Assembly: GCF_001421805.1 (NCBI RefSeq)
Contig: NZ_LMLC01000003.1
Coordinates: forward strand, 434,236-498,235
Source of the DNA: Sphingomonas sp. Leaf34
GTDB taxonomy: Bacteria > Pseudomonadota > Alphaproteobacteria > Sphingomonadales > Sphingomonadaceae
Length of the DNA: 64,000 bases
Direction of reading: 5' to 3'
Positions 49,686 to 59,312 of the stretch are shown here, piece by piece. Made by a program: the position numbers and the translations under genes. The notes under the pieces are model-generated. The model ran no database searches. It was not told where the DNA came from and saw only the letters and a list, made by a program, of their open reading frames with translations. Numbering within the stretch: position 1 is the stretch's first letter; every line of letters begins with the position of its first letter.

Positions 49686-49756
49686 CCGTTCGCCCTGAGC
49701 GAAGTCGAAGGGTGTGCCCCAAACGGAGGTGCTTCGACTTCGCTCAGTACGAACGG
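49686..49756. repeat. REP-like inverted repeat
   Basis: Arms CCGTTCG-CCC-TGAGCGAAGTCGAAG (49686-49710) and CTTCGACTTCGCTCA-GTA-CGAACGG (49732-49756) pair over 15 and 7 bp around a symmetric 3-base mismatch; 21 bases lie between. Palindromes with this GAGCGAAGTCGAAG core are, to my knowledge, common intergenic repeats in sphingomonads. Confidence 0.8.
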
Positions 49757-49780
49757 AAGGAGGGCAAGCAGGCAGCCCCC

Positions 49781-51379
49781 CTAAACCGCCTCCCCCGCAG
49801 CCCGAGCCCGCGCCTCCCGCGTCGCCTCGGCGCGCGGTGCCAGCCGGTACGCCGCCACCGCGCAGGCCAGCGTGATCGGCGTCACTACCAGCAACGACAG
49901 CATGCCGATCGACAGGCTCCCCGTCAGCGTCGACACCCGCCCCGCCATATACGGCCCGAGCGCCAGCCCGATCAGCGTCGTACCGATGAAGAAGGTCGCG
50001 GTCGCCGTCCCGCGCATCCGTGGCAGCACCATGTCCTGCGTCGTCGCCGCCGCCGCGCCCAGCGCGCACGACGCGGTCAGCTGCGCGAGGAAGATCCCGG
50101 TGTAGAAGGCAGTCGGCGCACTGGCGGTGAAAGCCAGCACAAGGAACGGCACCGGCACCACCGCGCCGAAGATCACGACCCACAACCGCCCGGCGGGATT
50201 ACCGCGCCGCAACCGATCCGACACCACGCCGCCGATCGTCAGCCCGAGAAAACCCGCGGTCGCGCCCAGGCTGCCGATCATGAACCCCGCCGACGACGGC
50301 GTCACGCCAAGCTCGCGCAACGCGTAGGGCGCCGCCCAGAAACTCGCGGCATAGCTCAGGAACGCGTTCAGCCCGTACGCGACGACCGTGCACAGGAACG
50401 CCGGCGTTCCGACGATCAGTGCGAACGTCGGCGGATCGCGGCGCTTCAACGCCGACGCCCAGGAGAACACCGCATACACGCCAATCCCGATCGCCACCCA
50501 TTGCGGCCACGGCTCGCCTGCCTCGATCAGCCCGGTCACCGCGGCCGCTACCAGCGCGAGCGCCAGCAGATTATACCCAAGCGCACGCGCCCCACCCATC
50601 GCCGCACCGATCAGCGTAAGCGGCGGCACGATCGTTACCAGCTCGGCGCCGAACGCGCGGAACGGCGCGGGGTGTTTCTCGGGTTCGGGCAGCCCCTCGA
50701 CCAGCCCGCGGATCGGCTCCTTCAGCGTCGCGATCCACACCGCGAGCAACAGCCCCGGCACGCCGACCGCCATGAACGCCGCCTGCCACCCGACCAGCCC
50801 GAGCGGCCCGCCGTGCGGATAGGCCGTGTTCCAGCCCTGCACGATCAGCCCGCCGATGAATAGCGAACAGCCGCCGCCGACGTACAGCCCTGCGGAGTAG
50901 ATCGAGAGTGCGGTCGCGCGCAGCCGCTTCGGGAAATAATCGGAGATGATCGAATAGGCCGACGGGCTCGCGGTCGCCTCGCCGATCCCGACCCCGATCC
51001 GCGCCGCGGCCAGATGCCCACCGGTCCGCGAAAACCCCGACAGTGCGGTCATCACCGACCAGAGCGACAACCCGATCGTCATCAGCCGCACGCGGTACCA
51101 ATTGTCCGCCAGCCGCCCGAGCGGGATCCCGAACAGCGAATAGAACACCCCGAACGCAGTGCCGTACAGGAAGCCGAGATCCTGGTCCTTCAGCCCTAGG
51201 TCGCGCTTGATGTCCTCCGCCAGGATCGAGATGATCTGCCGGTCGACGAAGTTCAGCACGTAGACGAGGAACAGGATCGACAGCACGTACCAGGCGTAGC
51301 GCGTCGCCCCCTGCTCCACGGGAGCACCGCGTTCAGCCTCGTGTGCCGGCTCGACAATTTTGGTATCCGCGCCAGCCAT
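49781..51379 (-). CDS. MFS transporter, spinster-like
   Basis: The 532-residue protein has twelve helices plus a long central loop. Its start YVLSILFLVYVLNFVDRQII and the motif PLGRLADNWYRVRLM are typical of the spinster-like/sphingolipid-type group common in sphingomonads. The substrate is unknown. The REP-like repeat lies just beyond its stop. The N-terminal 25 residues are polar. Confidence 0.78.
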   Translation of the reverse strand: MAGADTKIVEPAHEAERGAPVEQGATRYAWYVLSILFLVYVLNFVDRQIISILAEDIKRDLGLKDQDLGFLYGTAFGVFYSLFGIPLGRLADNWYRVRLMTIGLSLWSVMTALSGFSRTGGHLAAARIGVGIGEATASPSAYSIISDYFPKRLRATALSIYSAGLYVGGGCSLFIGGLIVQGWNTAYPHGGPLGLVGWQAAFMAVGVPGLLLAVWIATLKEPIRGLVEGLPEPEKHPAPFRAFGAELVTIVPPLTLIGAAMGGARALGYNLLALALVAAAVTGLIEAGEPWPQWVAIGIGVYAVFSWASALKRRDPPTFALIVGTPAFLCTVVAYGLNAFLSYAASFWAAPYALRELGVTPSSAGFMIGSLGATAGFLGLTIGGVVSDRLRRGNPAGRLWVVIFGAVVPVPFLVLAFTASAPTAFYTGIFLAQLTASCALGAAAATTQDMVLPRMRGTATATFFIGTTLIGLALGPYMAGRVSTLTGSLSIGMLSLLVVTPITLACAVAAYRLAPRAEATREARARAAGEAV

Positions 51380-51490
51380 GATCCCTCCTCGATGTTTTCG
51401 AGCTATGGGTATCAGAGCGGATCAGGCAGAAACAGCGGTTTCAGCAGGGTCCGGTACGTAGGCCCGGCGGAGGGGCGTCAGCTCGCGCGG

Positions 51491-52372
51491 TCAGTGAGAG
51501 CCGATCAACCCGCGACGGAGTGCCCCGTTTTCGAGCCGAGTCAGCAACGCCTCGATCGTCGGCGGCGACGCCGGTTCAACCACCGCGCGTGCCGGCCGCG
51601 CGATCGGCGTCGGCGCCGCGGTTTCGACGACGTCCTCCTGCACCGGCACGGCACGTGCCTCGACGAAGGGCTCGGGCGGGACTCCAGGCGGTGCCTCGAC
51701 GAAGGGCTCGAGCGCAACCCCAGGCTGTGCTTCGACAGCGGCCTTTGCGGCGACGACAGGCGGATGCGCCGGCAGCGGTGCGGGCGCGGTCACGAACGTC
51801 GTCGCCGCCGCCGTCGACTCGACCGCGATCAGCGGTGCCATGATCGCCGGGATCAGCGGCGGCACGGGGCGCACGGGCTCCATCGGCACCGGCAGGATCG
51901 CCTTGGGATCAAACGCCGCGAGCGGCAAATCGAGATCAGCCGGGATCGTCCGCTCGTCGCGCCCATCCGGCCCCACGCCCACTTCCATCATCGGCGTGCC
52001 CAGGTCGGCCGCCGACATCGGCTTGCGCGGCGGCGCGTCGGGATGCGCATCGGCGCGGCGGATCACCGGCACGCCGTCCTCGCGTGCGCCCCGGCGGATC
52101 AGGAACCCGCCCGGCCCGAATAGCAGGAACAGCGACGACCACAGCAACGCCGCAACCAGAAGCCCGCTGCCCAGCGCCAGCAATGCGCGCGCAGTCATCC
52201 CGAGCGGCGGCGCGGCAGCGGGCACGAGCGCGGCGACGCCGGTGGTCCACACCAGCGACTCCAGCGTCTCGGTCGAAATCGCCACCACGCCGACGGCGGC
52301 GAGCAGCCCGCCGGCCACCGCGCCGTATAGCGGCAGCGATCGGATCAGGGGGTAGCGACCAAGCGCGATCAT
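51491..52372 (-). CDS. Uncharacterised protein with two membrane helices and Pro-rich repeats
   Basis: The 293-residue product has hydrophobic segments at about 14-32 and 60-87, then a long Pro/Ala/Val-rich region. A 12-residue unit with EPFVEA and PGV occurs twice plus a partial copy, encoded by a 36 bp tandem repeat. The C-terminus (IEALLTRLENGALRRG) is helical. Its ATG overlaps the stop of the glycosyltransferase (ATGA), so it belongs to that operon. The function is unknown. Confidence 0.6.
   Translation of the reverse strand: MIALGRYPLIRSLPLYGAVAGGLLAAVGVVAISTETLESLVWTTGVAALVPAAAPPLGMTARALLALGSGLLVAALLWSSLFLLFGPGGFLIRRGAREDGVPVIRRADAHPDAPPRKPMSAADLGTPMMEVGVGPDGRDERTIPADLDLPLAAFDPKAILPVPMEPVRPVPPLIPAIMAPLIAVESTAAATTFVTAPAPLPAHPPVVAAKAAVEAQPGVALEPFVEAPPGVPPEPFVEARAVPVQEDVVETAAPTPIARPARAVVEPASPPTIEALLTRLENGALRRGLIGSH
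51655..51741 (+). repeat. 36 bp tandem repeat within a coding region
   Basis: Two copies (51655-51690 and 51691-51726) begin GTGCCTCGACGAAGGGCTCG and are followed by a partial third. They encode the Pro/Val/Glu repeat on the minus strand. Copy number may vary by slippage. Confidence 0.75.
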
Positions 52373-53592
52373 CGTTTTTCCCGTGCAGCAGCTGCGATCA
52401 GCCGTCCATAAAGCGGATCATAACGCCGAATGTTTGACGACCAGTTACGCTCGGTCTTGACGAAATCCCGCCCGCGCGTGCGGCGTTCGTCCCAGCCGGA
52501 CCGGTCCGCGAACATTCCCGCCAGCGCCTCCGCGATCGCCTGCGGATCGTCGGGCGGAAACAGCGTACCCGTCTCGCCGTCGCGGATCAGCTCGCGATGC
52601 CCGCCGACATCGGACGCCGCGACCAGCCGCCCCTGCGCCATCGCTTCAAGCGGCTTGAGCGGCGTGACGAGATCGGTCAGCCGCATCCGCTTGCGCGGAT
52701 AGGCCAGGATATCGACCAGCCCGTAATAGCGCTCGACCTCCTGATGCGGCACGCGCCCGACGAAACGGATCGCGTCCGCCACCGGCGACGCCTCGGCCTG
52801 CGCGCGCAGCGCCGCCTCCATCGGCCCGCCGCCGACCATCAACAGCCGCGCGTTGGGCCGCACCGCGACCAGCGCAGGCATCGCCGCGATCAGGTCGTCG
52901 AGCCCTTCGTAATCGTAGAAGCTGCCGATGAACCCGACCACGTCCGCACCGTCGAGCCCCAGCGCCGCGCCCAGCGCATCATCGCGCGGCGGCGCCGTCC
53001 CGAACAGCTCGAGATCGACGCCATTGGGCGACACCGTGATCTTTTCCGCAGCGATACCGCGCGCGACCAGGTCGCCGCGCAGTCCCTCGCAGATCACCGC
53101 GACCGCATCCGCGCGCCGCACCGCCCATGTCTCCAGCGCGCGCGTCGCGCGGTAGCGCAGCGACGTCGCGGTCCCCGTCCCGTTGCCGACCGCCGCATCC
53201 TCCCAGAACGCCCGGATCTCGTAGACCAGCGGCAGCTTGCGCTTGCGCGCGACGATCAGCGCGGCGAGCGCGTCGATCACCGGCGAATGCGCGTGGAGGA
53301 TGTCGGGCTTGAAGGCATCGACCGCCGACTCGATCCGCCTGGCGAAGGCCGCGATCCCCGCGACTTCGCCGACGGGACCCGGCTTCACGCCTGCCGCCGT
53401 CCGGTGGAACGTCAGCCTGTCGATCGACTCGACCAAAGCCGGCGCGACGCCGTGACGCGGGCCGGTGACCGCCGCGACGGTCCACCCCAGCCCTTCCTGC
53501 GCCTTGAGGATCGCGCGCGTGCGGAACGTATAGCCGCTTTGCAGCGGCAGGCCGTGGTCGAGGATATGAAGGATACGCATCGTCGACGCCAT
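52369..53592 (-). CDS. Glycosyltransferase family 4, exosortase-A-associated type
   Basis: The 407-residue protein begins MRILHILDHGLPLQSGYTFR after four residues, and TGPRHG follows; this pattern marks the exosortase-A-associated glycosyltransferases. GT4 elements are VSPNGVD, FIGSFYDYEGLD and the donor-site PLKPLEAMAQGR. It adds a sugar during assembly of an extracellular polysaccharide. The ATG at 53580 is an alternative start. It is followed by the Pro-rich membrane protein with a 4-base overlap. Confidence 0.82.
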   Translation of the reverse strand: MASTMRILHILDHGLPLQSGYTFRTRAILKAQEGLGWTVAAVTGPRHGVAPALVESIDRLTFHRTAAGVKPGPVGEVAGIAAFARRIESAVDAFKPDILHAHSPVIDALAALIVARKRKLPLVYEIRAFWEDAAVGNGTGTATSLRYRATRALETWAVRRADAVAVICEGLRGDLVARGIAAEKITVSPNGVDLELFGTAPPRDDALGAALGLDGADVVGFIGSFYDYEGLDDLIAAMPALVAVRPNARLLMVGGGPMEAALRAQAEASPVADAIRFVGRVPHQEVERYYGLVDILAYPRKRMRLTDLVTPLKPLEAMAQGRLVAASDVGGHRELIRDGETGTLFPPDDPQAIAEALAGMFADRSGWDERRTRGRDFVKTERNWSSNIRRYDPLYGRLIAAAAREKR

Positions 53593-53677
53593 CTGCCACA
53601 GATCGCTTAACGGCGCGTCAACCGACTAGACCTACAGACGATCCCAGATCGCCCACACTGCACGAGGAGGCCGTACC

Positions 53678-53830
53678 ATGATCAACAATCTCGCGCTCGG
53701 CCTGAGCCATGGGCTGATGATCCTCGCCGCGTTCCTGCTGCTGCGACGCCCCGATCTCGATTCCGAGCCAAGCCCGCACGACGTCGCGTCCCCCAAGCCC
53801 GGTCGCCCCAGGACTCCTCCCGGTGCGTGA
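53678..53830 (+). CDS. 50-residue small membrane protein
   Basis: GAGGAGG lies 8 bases before the ATG. One hydrophobic helix (residues 4-22, with SHGLMILAAFLLL) precedes a polar Pro-rich tail. It overlaps the start of the O-glycosylation-ligase-like gene by 8 bases and is divergent from the glycosyltransferase. Small proteins of this form accompany exosortase-A loci in sphingomonads, as far as I recall. Confidence 0.6.
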   Translation: MINNLALGLSHGLMILAAFLLLRRPDLDSEPSPHDVASPKPGRPRTPPGA

Positions 53831-55175
53831 TCTCGCGTTCATCGCCTTTCTGTTCGCGTTCTTCGCGATGGGGTTCAAGCGACCGTTTCTGCTCGTGCTC
53901 GCCTATCTCTACATCGATATCGTCTCGCCGCAGCGTCTGACCTATCTTCTACTTAATACGGTACCGATCTCGCTGATTGCGTTCGCCTTGGCGGTTGGCG
54001 GCTGGATTCTCGTCGAGGACAAGCGCGATACCCGCGTCGGTGCCCGACAGGTGCTGATCGTGCTGCTGATGCTGTATTGTTGGGCGACGACGATCAATGC
54101 CGACTTCCCCGCGGAGGCGCTGGAGAAATGGGGCTGGGTGTGGAAGGCGCTGATCTTTGCCGCATTCCTGCCGCTGACGCTGCGCACGCGCCTGAGGATC
54201 GAGGCGTTGCTGCTGTTCATGATCCTGTCGGCCTCATCGATCATCATCGTCGGCGGGATCAAGACGATTGCCAGCGGCGGCGGCGGCTACGGTACGCTCA
54301 ACCTGATGGTCGATAACAATTCGGGACTGTACGAGGGCAGCACGATCAGCGCGGTGGCGATCGCGATTATTCCGGTCATCATCTGGTTCATGTCGTACGG
54401 CACGATATTCAAACCCGATTGGCGCGTTAAGACTTACTGCGTCGCACTGGTCTTCGCCTGCCTCTTGATCCCGGTCGGCACTTCGACACGCACCGGCCTG
54501 CTCTGCATCGGCTTGCTCGCGGTGCTGTCGATCCGCGCAGTCAAGCGTAAGATACCGTACCTGATCATGCTCGCCGTCCTGGGGCTCGCGGCGGTCCCGT
54601 TCCTGCCCTCGACCTTCACCAACCGGATGAACACGATCAAGACCTATGATGCCGATTCGTCGGCATTGACCAGGCTCGCGGTGTGGCAATGGACGATCGA
54701 CTATGCCGAACGCCATCCCTTCGGCGGCGGCTTCAATGCATATCTGGGCAATCACATCCGCTTCGACGTGAAGTCTGCGGGTGACGATTCCGGCGCGCGC
54801 GTTTCGGTCGATCAAGGCCGCGCCTATCACAGTGCCTATTTCGAGATGCTCGGCGAACAGGGCTATTTCGGGCTCGCTTTGTGGCTTGCGATCAACCTGA
54901 TCGGGGTCGTCCGCATGGAAATCCTGCGCCGTCGATACCGTGACCCCGACGGCGATTTCGCCTGGGCGGGGCCGCTCGCGGCGGCATTGCAGACCGGGCA
55001 TCTCGTCTATCTGCTCGGCGCGGCCTTTATCGCCATCGCGTTCCAGCCGTTCGTCTACATGCTGATCGGCGCGCAGATCGGGCTCGACACGTATCTGACG
55101 CGCAAGCGGGGCGAGGAGTCGTTTCGGTCGATGCGGCGCGTGCCGTCCGCCACCGCGAGTCCCGCATCGGCATGA
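53823..55175 (+). CDS. O-antigen-ligase-like protein, exosortase-A-associated (putative O-glycosylation ligase)
   Basis: The 450-residue protein has about eleven helices. It begins MRDLAFIAFLFAFFAMGF from a GTG start, has PVGTSTRTGLLCIGLLA (Wzy/WaaL-type signature) and a large periplasmic loop with YAERHPFGGGFNAYLGNH and AYHSAYFEMLGEQGYFG. The family joins or polymerises glycans at the membrane. It overlaps both neighbours. No exosortase gene is in the window. Confidence 0.8.
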   Translation: MRDLAFIAFLFAFFAMGFKRPFLLVLAYLYIDIVSPQRLTYLLLNTVPISLIAFALAVGGWILVEDKRDTRVGARQVLIVLLMLYCWATTINADFPAEALEKWGWVWKALIFAAFLPLTLRTRLRIEALLLFMILSASSIIIVGGIKTIASGGGGYGTLNLMVDNNSGLYEGSTISAVAIAIIPVIIWFMSYGTIFKPDWRVKTYCVALVFACLLIPVGTSTRTGLLCIGLLAVLSIRAVKRKIPYLIMLAVLGLAAVPFLPSTFTNRMNTIKTYDADSSALTRLAVWQWTIDYAERHPFGGGFNAYLGNHIRFDVKSAGDDSGARVSVDQGRAYHSAYFEMLGEQGYFGLALWLAINLIGVVRMEILRRRYRDPDGDFAWAGPLAAALQTGHLVYLLGAAFIAIAFQPFVYMLIGAQIGLDTYLTRKRGEESFRSMRRVPSATASPASA

Positions 55176-56215
55176 CCGATCGCGCGCCGGTGCATGAATT
55201 GCGTGCGTTGACCGGTATCCGCGGGATCGCAGCGTGGTTCGTCGTCTTGTATCATATTCGCCTGTCGATCGCAGGGCTGCCGACCGCATTGCGCGACGTT
55301 GTCGCCAAGGGCTATCTCGCGGTCGATTTCTTCTTTCTGCTCTCGGGTTTCGTGATCTGGCTGACCTGGAGCGCGCGGATCGGCACCAGTGGCTTTGCGG
55401 GCATTCCCCGCTTCCTGCAGAAACGCGTCGCGCGGATCTGGCCGTTACATCTGGTCATGCTCGCCGCCGCCGTCCTGCTCGCGCTGGTGTTGCGCGCGAC
55501 CGGACGAGCCGACCCGCAATTCGTGTTCGCCGAACTGCCGCTGCATATCCTGTTGCTCCAGAATTGGGGCTTTACGCAGGAATTGTCATGGAATGATCCG
55601 GCCTGGTCGATCAGTGCCGAGTTCGGCGCCTATCTGGTGTTTCCGCTACTCGTGATTGCGGTGGACTGGCGGCGGCTGCCGAGCGCGGCGCTGGTGGCGC
55701 TCGCGGCGGCCTTGCTGGTGGCCCTGCACCTCACGATGCATGCGGAGAAACTCGGCGCCGACATATCGCGCTTTGGCCTGTTGCGGTGTCTGGTCGAATT
55801 CATCACCGGCAGCATCGTCTGCGCATTATGGTTGCGTTGGCGAGATCGACCAAGGGCGATACCCGGTACCGTCATCGTCGCGGTAGCGTTGGCTATCGGC
55901 AGGGCTTTGGGCGCGCCCGAAACCCTCGTCGTCCCCGCGTTCTTCGCGTCGGTCCTGATGGTCTTGGCGCTCACTGCGGGGCGTCGTGGCAATCTGTTCG
56001 AAGGCCGCGTGGTCCATTATCTGGGCGAGATCAGCTATGCGACGTATCTCAGCCATTTCATCCTGTGGAAGGCGTTCAAACTCGCCTTTGTAACCGATGC
56101 ACGCGCGGTATCACTGCCGCTGATAGCGCTCTATCTTACGCTCGTCCTGCTAGCCTCGGTCGCGCTCTACCACCTGGTCGAGCGGCCTGCCCAACGCTGG
56201 GTCAACGCACGCTGA
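55172..56215 (+). CDS. Acyltransferase 3 (OafA/YrhL-type)
   Basis: The 347-residue membrane protein has the family start LRALTGIRGIAAWFVVLYH with the conserved Arg and His, FFFLLSGFVIWLTW in helix 2 and about ten helices in all. It acylates sugars of surface polysaccharides. Its ATG overlaps the stop of the ligase gene, so it probably decorates the same glycan. Confidence 0.85.
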   Translation: MTDRAPVHELRALTGIRGIAAWFVVLYHIRLSIAGLPTALRDVVAKGYLAVDFFFLLSGFVIWLTWSARIGTSGFAGIPRFLQKRVARIWPLHLVMLAAAVLLALVLRATGRADPQFVFAELPLHILLLQNWGFTQELSWNDPAWSISAEFGAYLVFPLLVIAVDWRRLPSAALVALAAALLVALHLTMHAEKLGADISRFGLLRCLVEFITGSIVCALWLRWRDRPRAIPGTVIVAVALAIGRALGAPETLVVPAFFASVLMVLALTAGRRGNLFEGRVVHYLGEISYATYLSHFILWKAFKLAFVTDARAVSLPLIALYLTLVLLASVALYHLVERPAQRWVNAR

Positions 56216-56263
56216 CAGCGAGCGGCGGGCACCCCATGCGGGCACCCGCCTCACCATCGCCGA

Positions 56264-56827
56264 TCAGTCGACCGGTTCGTCGGCCAGTTCTTCCTCCAGC
56301 GCGGCGATGATCGCCTTGTTGAACGCGGGGATGTCGTCGGGCTTGCGGCTGGTGATCAGATTGCCGTCGACCACGACCTCCTCGTCCACCACGTCCGCGC
56401 CCGCATTCTCGAGGTCGGTGCGGATCGACGGGTAGCTCGTCACGCGTCGGCCGTCGATCACGTCCGCCTCGGCCAGCAACCACGGCGCATGGCAGATCGC
56501 CGCGACGATCTTGCCGTCCTCCATGAACTCGGTGATGATCTCGATCGCGCGCTCTTCCTGGCGCATCGTGTCCGGATTGGCGACGCCGCCCGGTAGCACC
56601 AGCGCGTCGTAATCGTCGGTATCGACCTCGTCGAGCGTCAGCTCGGGCGTCGCCGTCTCCGCCTTGTTGATGTCGCCCTTCATGCCCTGGATCGGGTCGG
56701 TCTTGATCGACGCAAGCGTGACTTTCGCCCCCGCCGCCTCGAGCGCCTTCCTGGGTTCGAACAGTTCGACGGTCTCGAAACCATCGGCAGCGAGCATCAG
56801 TACGCGAGCTTGGGAAAGATCGGTCAT
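56264..56827 (-). CDS. DJ-1/PfpI family protein (type 1 glutamine amidotransferase-like)
   Basis: The 187-residue protein has Glu18, ALVLPGG and the nucleophile elbow AAICHAPW with Cys112-His113, as in PfpI/YhbO proteins. These act as general stress proteins, with proposed protease or deglycase/glyoxalase activity. The sequence is very acidic. It converges on the acyltransferase gene. Confidence 0.88.
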   Translation of the reverse strand: MTDLSQARVLMLAADGFETVELFEPRKALEAAGAKVTLASIKTDPIQGMKGDINKAETATPELTLDEVDTDDYDALVLPGGVANPDTMRQEERAIEIITEFMEDGKIVAAICHAPWLLAEADVIDGRRVTSYPSIRTDLENAGADVVDEEVVVDGNLITSRKPDDIPAFNKAIIAALEEELADEPVD

Positions 56828-56948
56828 GGCATGTCTCCAGTGAAATCCAGTGCCCCCTCAACCACGGGCGGCCCGCGTCGTTCCGGAACGATGCGCCTTC
56901 CCGAACATTTCCAGAGAGAGTTCATACGGCGCCCCAAGGACCACCGCA

Positions 56949-57977
56949 TTGCCCACCAGAGTCGTGTATTCGGACGACAGCAAGCCCGGCATCACCCGCA
57001 AGAAGATGCGGAACGGCTGGGGCTATTTCGATGCCAAGGGCGAGCGCATCACCGACCGCGACGAGATCGACCGGCTCAACACGATCGCCCTGCCCCCCGC
57101 CTATCGTGACGCCTGGTTCTGCCCCAAGCCCAACGGCCATATCCAGGCGGTCGGCTGGGACGAGAAGGGGCGCAAGCAGTATCGCTATCACCTCGGCTTC
57201 CGCGAAGCGCAGGAGGCGGCCAAATACGAACGCTGCGCCGATTTCGGCCATGCGCTCCCCAAGCTACGCAAGGCGGTCGAGTCCGACCTGCGCAAACGTT
57301 CGCTCACCCGAGAGCGCGCCGTCGCCGCCGTCCTCCGCCTGCTCGACGGCGGCCATATCCGCGTCGGCAACGAAGCCTATGCCGAGGCGAACGAGAGCTT
57401 CGGCGCGACTACGCTTCGCAAGCGCCACGGCGCGGTAAAGGGTGCGACGCTGAAACTCCAGTACAAGGGCAAATCGGGCAAGATGCGGACGCTCAAGATC
57501 ACCGATCGCTCGCTCAGCAGCTTCGTCAAGAAATGCCAGGATCTCGACGAACAGCATCTGTTCGCCTGGCTCGACGATGCGGGAGTCGCGCATCCCGTCA
57601 CCTCGACCGACGTGAACTGCTATATCCGCGACGTCACCGGCACCGAATTCACCGCGAAGAACTTCCGCACCTGGGCCGCCAGCGTCGCCGCGTTCGAGGC
57701 TCTGGCCTCCGCCGAGGCGGATCTCAGCCTCAAGGCGATGCTCGAGCCCGTCGTCGCACGGCTCGGCAACACGCATGCGATCGCGCGAAAGAGTTATGTC
57801 CATCCCTCGTTGATCGCGCTGGTGAAGACCGGCCAGTCGACGTTCCGCAAGGCGCTCCGCCTCCCGCGCGCCAAGCGCTATCTCAGCCGCGAGGAATGCG
57901 GGCTGATCGCCTTCCTCGAAGCCGGCACGCCCGCCACCGCGGCGCCCATTCTGACCGCTCGCGCAAACGCGGCCTGA
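56949..57977 (+). CDS. DNA topoisomerase IB, poxvirus type
   Basis: The 342-residue protein has the N-terminal domain (GITRKKMRNGWGYFDAKGER, ALPPAYRDAWFC), RVGNEAYAEANESFGATTLR, FTAKNFRTWAAS and the nucleophile Tyr283 in RKSYVHPSL. It relaxes supercoiled DNA by nicking one strand. I chose TTG at 56949, with AAGGA 9 bases upstream, because the homologous part begins there. It ends 11 bases before the MscS gene. Confidence 0.88.
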   Translation: MPTRVVYSDDSKPGITRKKMRNGWGYFDAKGERITDRDEIDRLNTIALPPAYRDAWFCPKPNGHIQAVGWDEKGRKQYRYHLGFREAQEAAKYERCADFGHALPKLRKAVESDLRKRSLTRERAVAAVLRLLDGGHIRVGNEAYAEANESFGATTLRKRHGAVKGATLKLQYKGKSGKMRTLKITDRSLSSFVKKCQDLDEQHLFAWLDDAGVAHPVTSTDVNCYIRDVTGTEFTAKNFRTWAASVAAFEALASAEADLSLKAMLEPVVARLGNTHAIARKSYVHPSLIALVKTGQSTFRKALRLPRAKRYLSREECGLIAFLEAGTPATAAPILTARANAA

Positions 57978-57988
57978 CGAGTATTTCC

Positions 57989-59155
57989 ATGTCCAACGCA
58001 ACCACCCCCGCCAAACAACCGATCTTCGACGCCGGCGACGTCGGCAACCAGGCGCAGGGCTTCGTTACCGCCAGCATCGCCTGGATCCAGGCCTATTGGC
58101 TCCAGATCCTGATCGCGGTCGGGATCGGCGCCGCGATCGTCGTCGCGCTGCACACCGCACGCCGGTTCGGCAGCAAGCTGTGCCAGCGCCCGCGTGCGCT
58201 CGGCGGCTGGGGCTCGGTCGTCGGCAAGGCGATCGCGCGTACCGGCAATTTCTTCATCGTCATGCTGGCAGCCAAGCTCGTGGCGGGCTATTCCGCCGCC
58301 CCCGGCGAGGTCGCGACGACGATCAACTTCCTCTTCACCGTCGCCGCGGTCTTCCAGGCGGCGGTCTGGGTGCGAGAGATCATCCTCGGTGCGATCGAGC
58401 ACCGCACCCAGTCCGAACATTATTCGGGTGAGGCGCTGCTGTCGGCGATGGGGCTGATCCGGCTGCTCGTCACGTTCGTCGTGTTCGCGGTCGCCTTGGT
58501 CGTCGTGCTCGACAATCTGGGCGTCAACGTCACCGGCCTCGTCGCCGGGCTCGGCGTCGGCGGCATCGCGATCGGTCTCGCCGCGCAGGGTATCTTCGCC
58601 GACCTGTTCGCCGCGCTCGCGATCATCTTCGACCGCCCGTTCCGCCGCGGCGATTCAATCAGCTACGACACCGCCTCGGGCAGCGTCGAGGCGATCGGCC
58701 TGAAATCGACGCGCATCCGCGGTATCGACGGCGAGGAGCGCGTCATCTCGAACAAGAACCTCCTCAATAAGGAGATTCTCAACAACACGCAGCGCAATCA
58801 CCGCCGCGCTAAATTCATCATCGGCGTCACCTACTCGACCCCGCCCGAGGTCTGCTCGCGCATCCCAGCGATGCTGAAGGAGATCGTCGAGGCCAACGAC
58901 AAGATCTTCACCCGCGCAGGCTTCACCGGCTTCGGCGCATCCAGCCTCGATTTCGAAGTGCAGTTCGACAGCAAGGGCCCCGATTATGCGAGCTTCTACG
59001 ACGGCCGCACCGCAGTCGGCATCGCGATCCTGAAGCGCCTCAACGACGAGAAGATCGAGATCGCCTTCCCGACCCAGGTCAACATGATTGCCGCACCGGA
59101 TGGCTCGGTCGTCGCTCCGTATCCCGAGGGCAAGCCAGCACGCCTGGACGCGTAA
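57989..59155 (+). CDS. MscS family mechanosensitive channel
   Basis: The 388-residue protein has about four to five helices, then the pore helix and MscS core: LGVNVTGLVAGLGVGGIAIG, LAAQGIFADLFAALAIIFDRP, FRRGDSISYDTASGSVEAIG and a cytoplasmic beta and alpha/beta region. It releases solutes on osmotic downshock. It may be co-transcribed with topoisomerase IB. Confidence 0.9.
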   Translation: MSNATTPAKQPIFDAGDVGNQAQGFVTASIAWIQAYWLQILIAVGIGAAIVVALHTARRFGSKLCQRPRALGGWGSVVGKAIARTGNFFIVMLAAKLVAGYSAAPGEVATTINFLFTVAAVFQAAVWVREIILGAIEHRTQSEHYSGEALLSAMGLIRLLVTFVVFAVALVVVLDNLGVNVTGLVAGLGVGGIAIGLAAQGIFADLFAALAIIFDRPFRRGDSISYDTASGSVEAIGLKSTRIRGIDGEERVISNKNLLNKEILNNTQRNHRRAKFIIGVTYSTPPEVCSRIPAMLKEIVEANDKIFTRAGFTGFGASSLDFEVQFDSKGPDYASFYDGRTAVGIAILKRLNDEKIEIAFPTQVNMIAAPDGSVVAPYPEGKPARLDA

Positions 59156-59203
59156 GCCATCGGCATCCAGACCATTGAGCTGGCGCATCGCATTCGAACG
59201 AGT

Positions 59204-59312
59204 GCACCTCCCCGGCGAAGGCCGGGGCCCAATTGGTAAGGTGGCATTAACGAGGCGCAACCTCCGTCAGCGACGCCCCCCAATTGGACCCCGGCCTGCG
59301 CCGGGGAGGTAC
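59204..59312. repeat. REP pair (BIME-like) and hairpin in an intergenic region
   Basis: Two 33-base arms (59204-59236 and 59280-59312) are near-exact inverted copies. Each contains its own hairpin around CCCCGGC and GCCGGGG and ends in CCAATTGG. A further hairpin CTCCCGC/GCGGGAG lies at 59372-59389. The whole gap 59156-59584 holds no gene. Confidence 0.85.
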
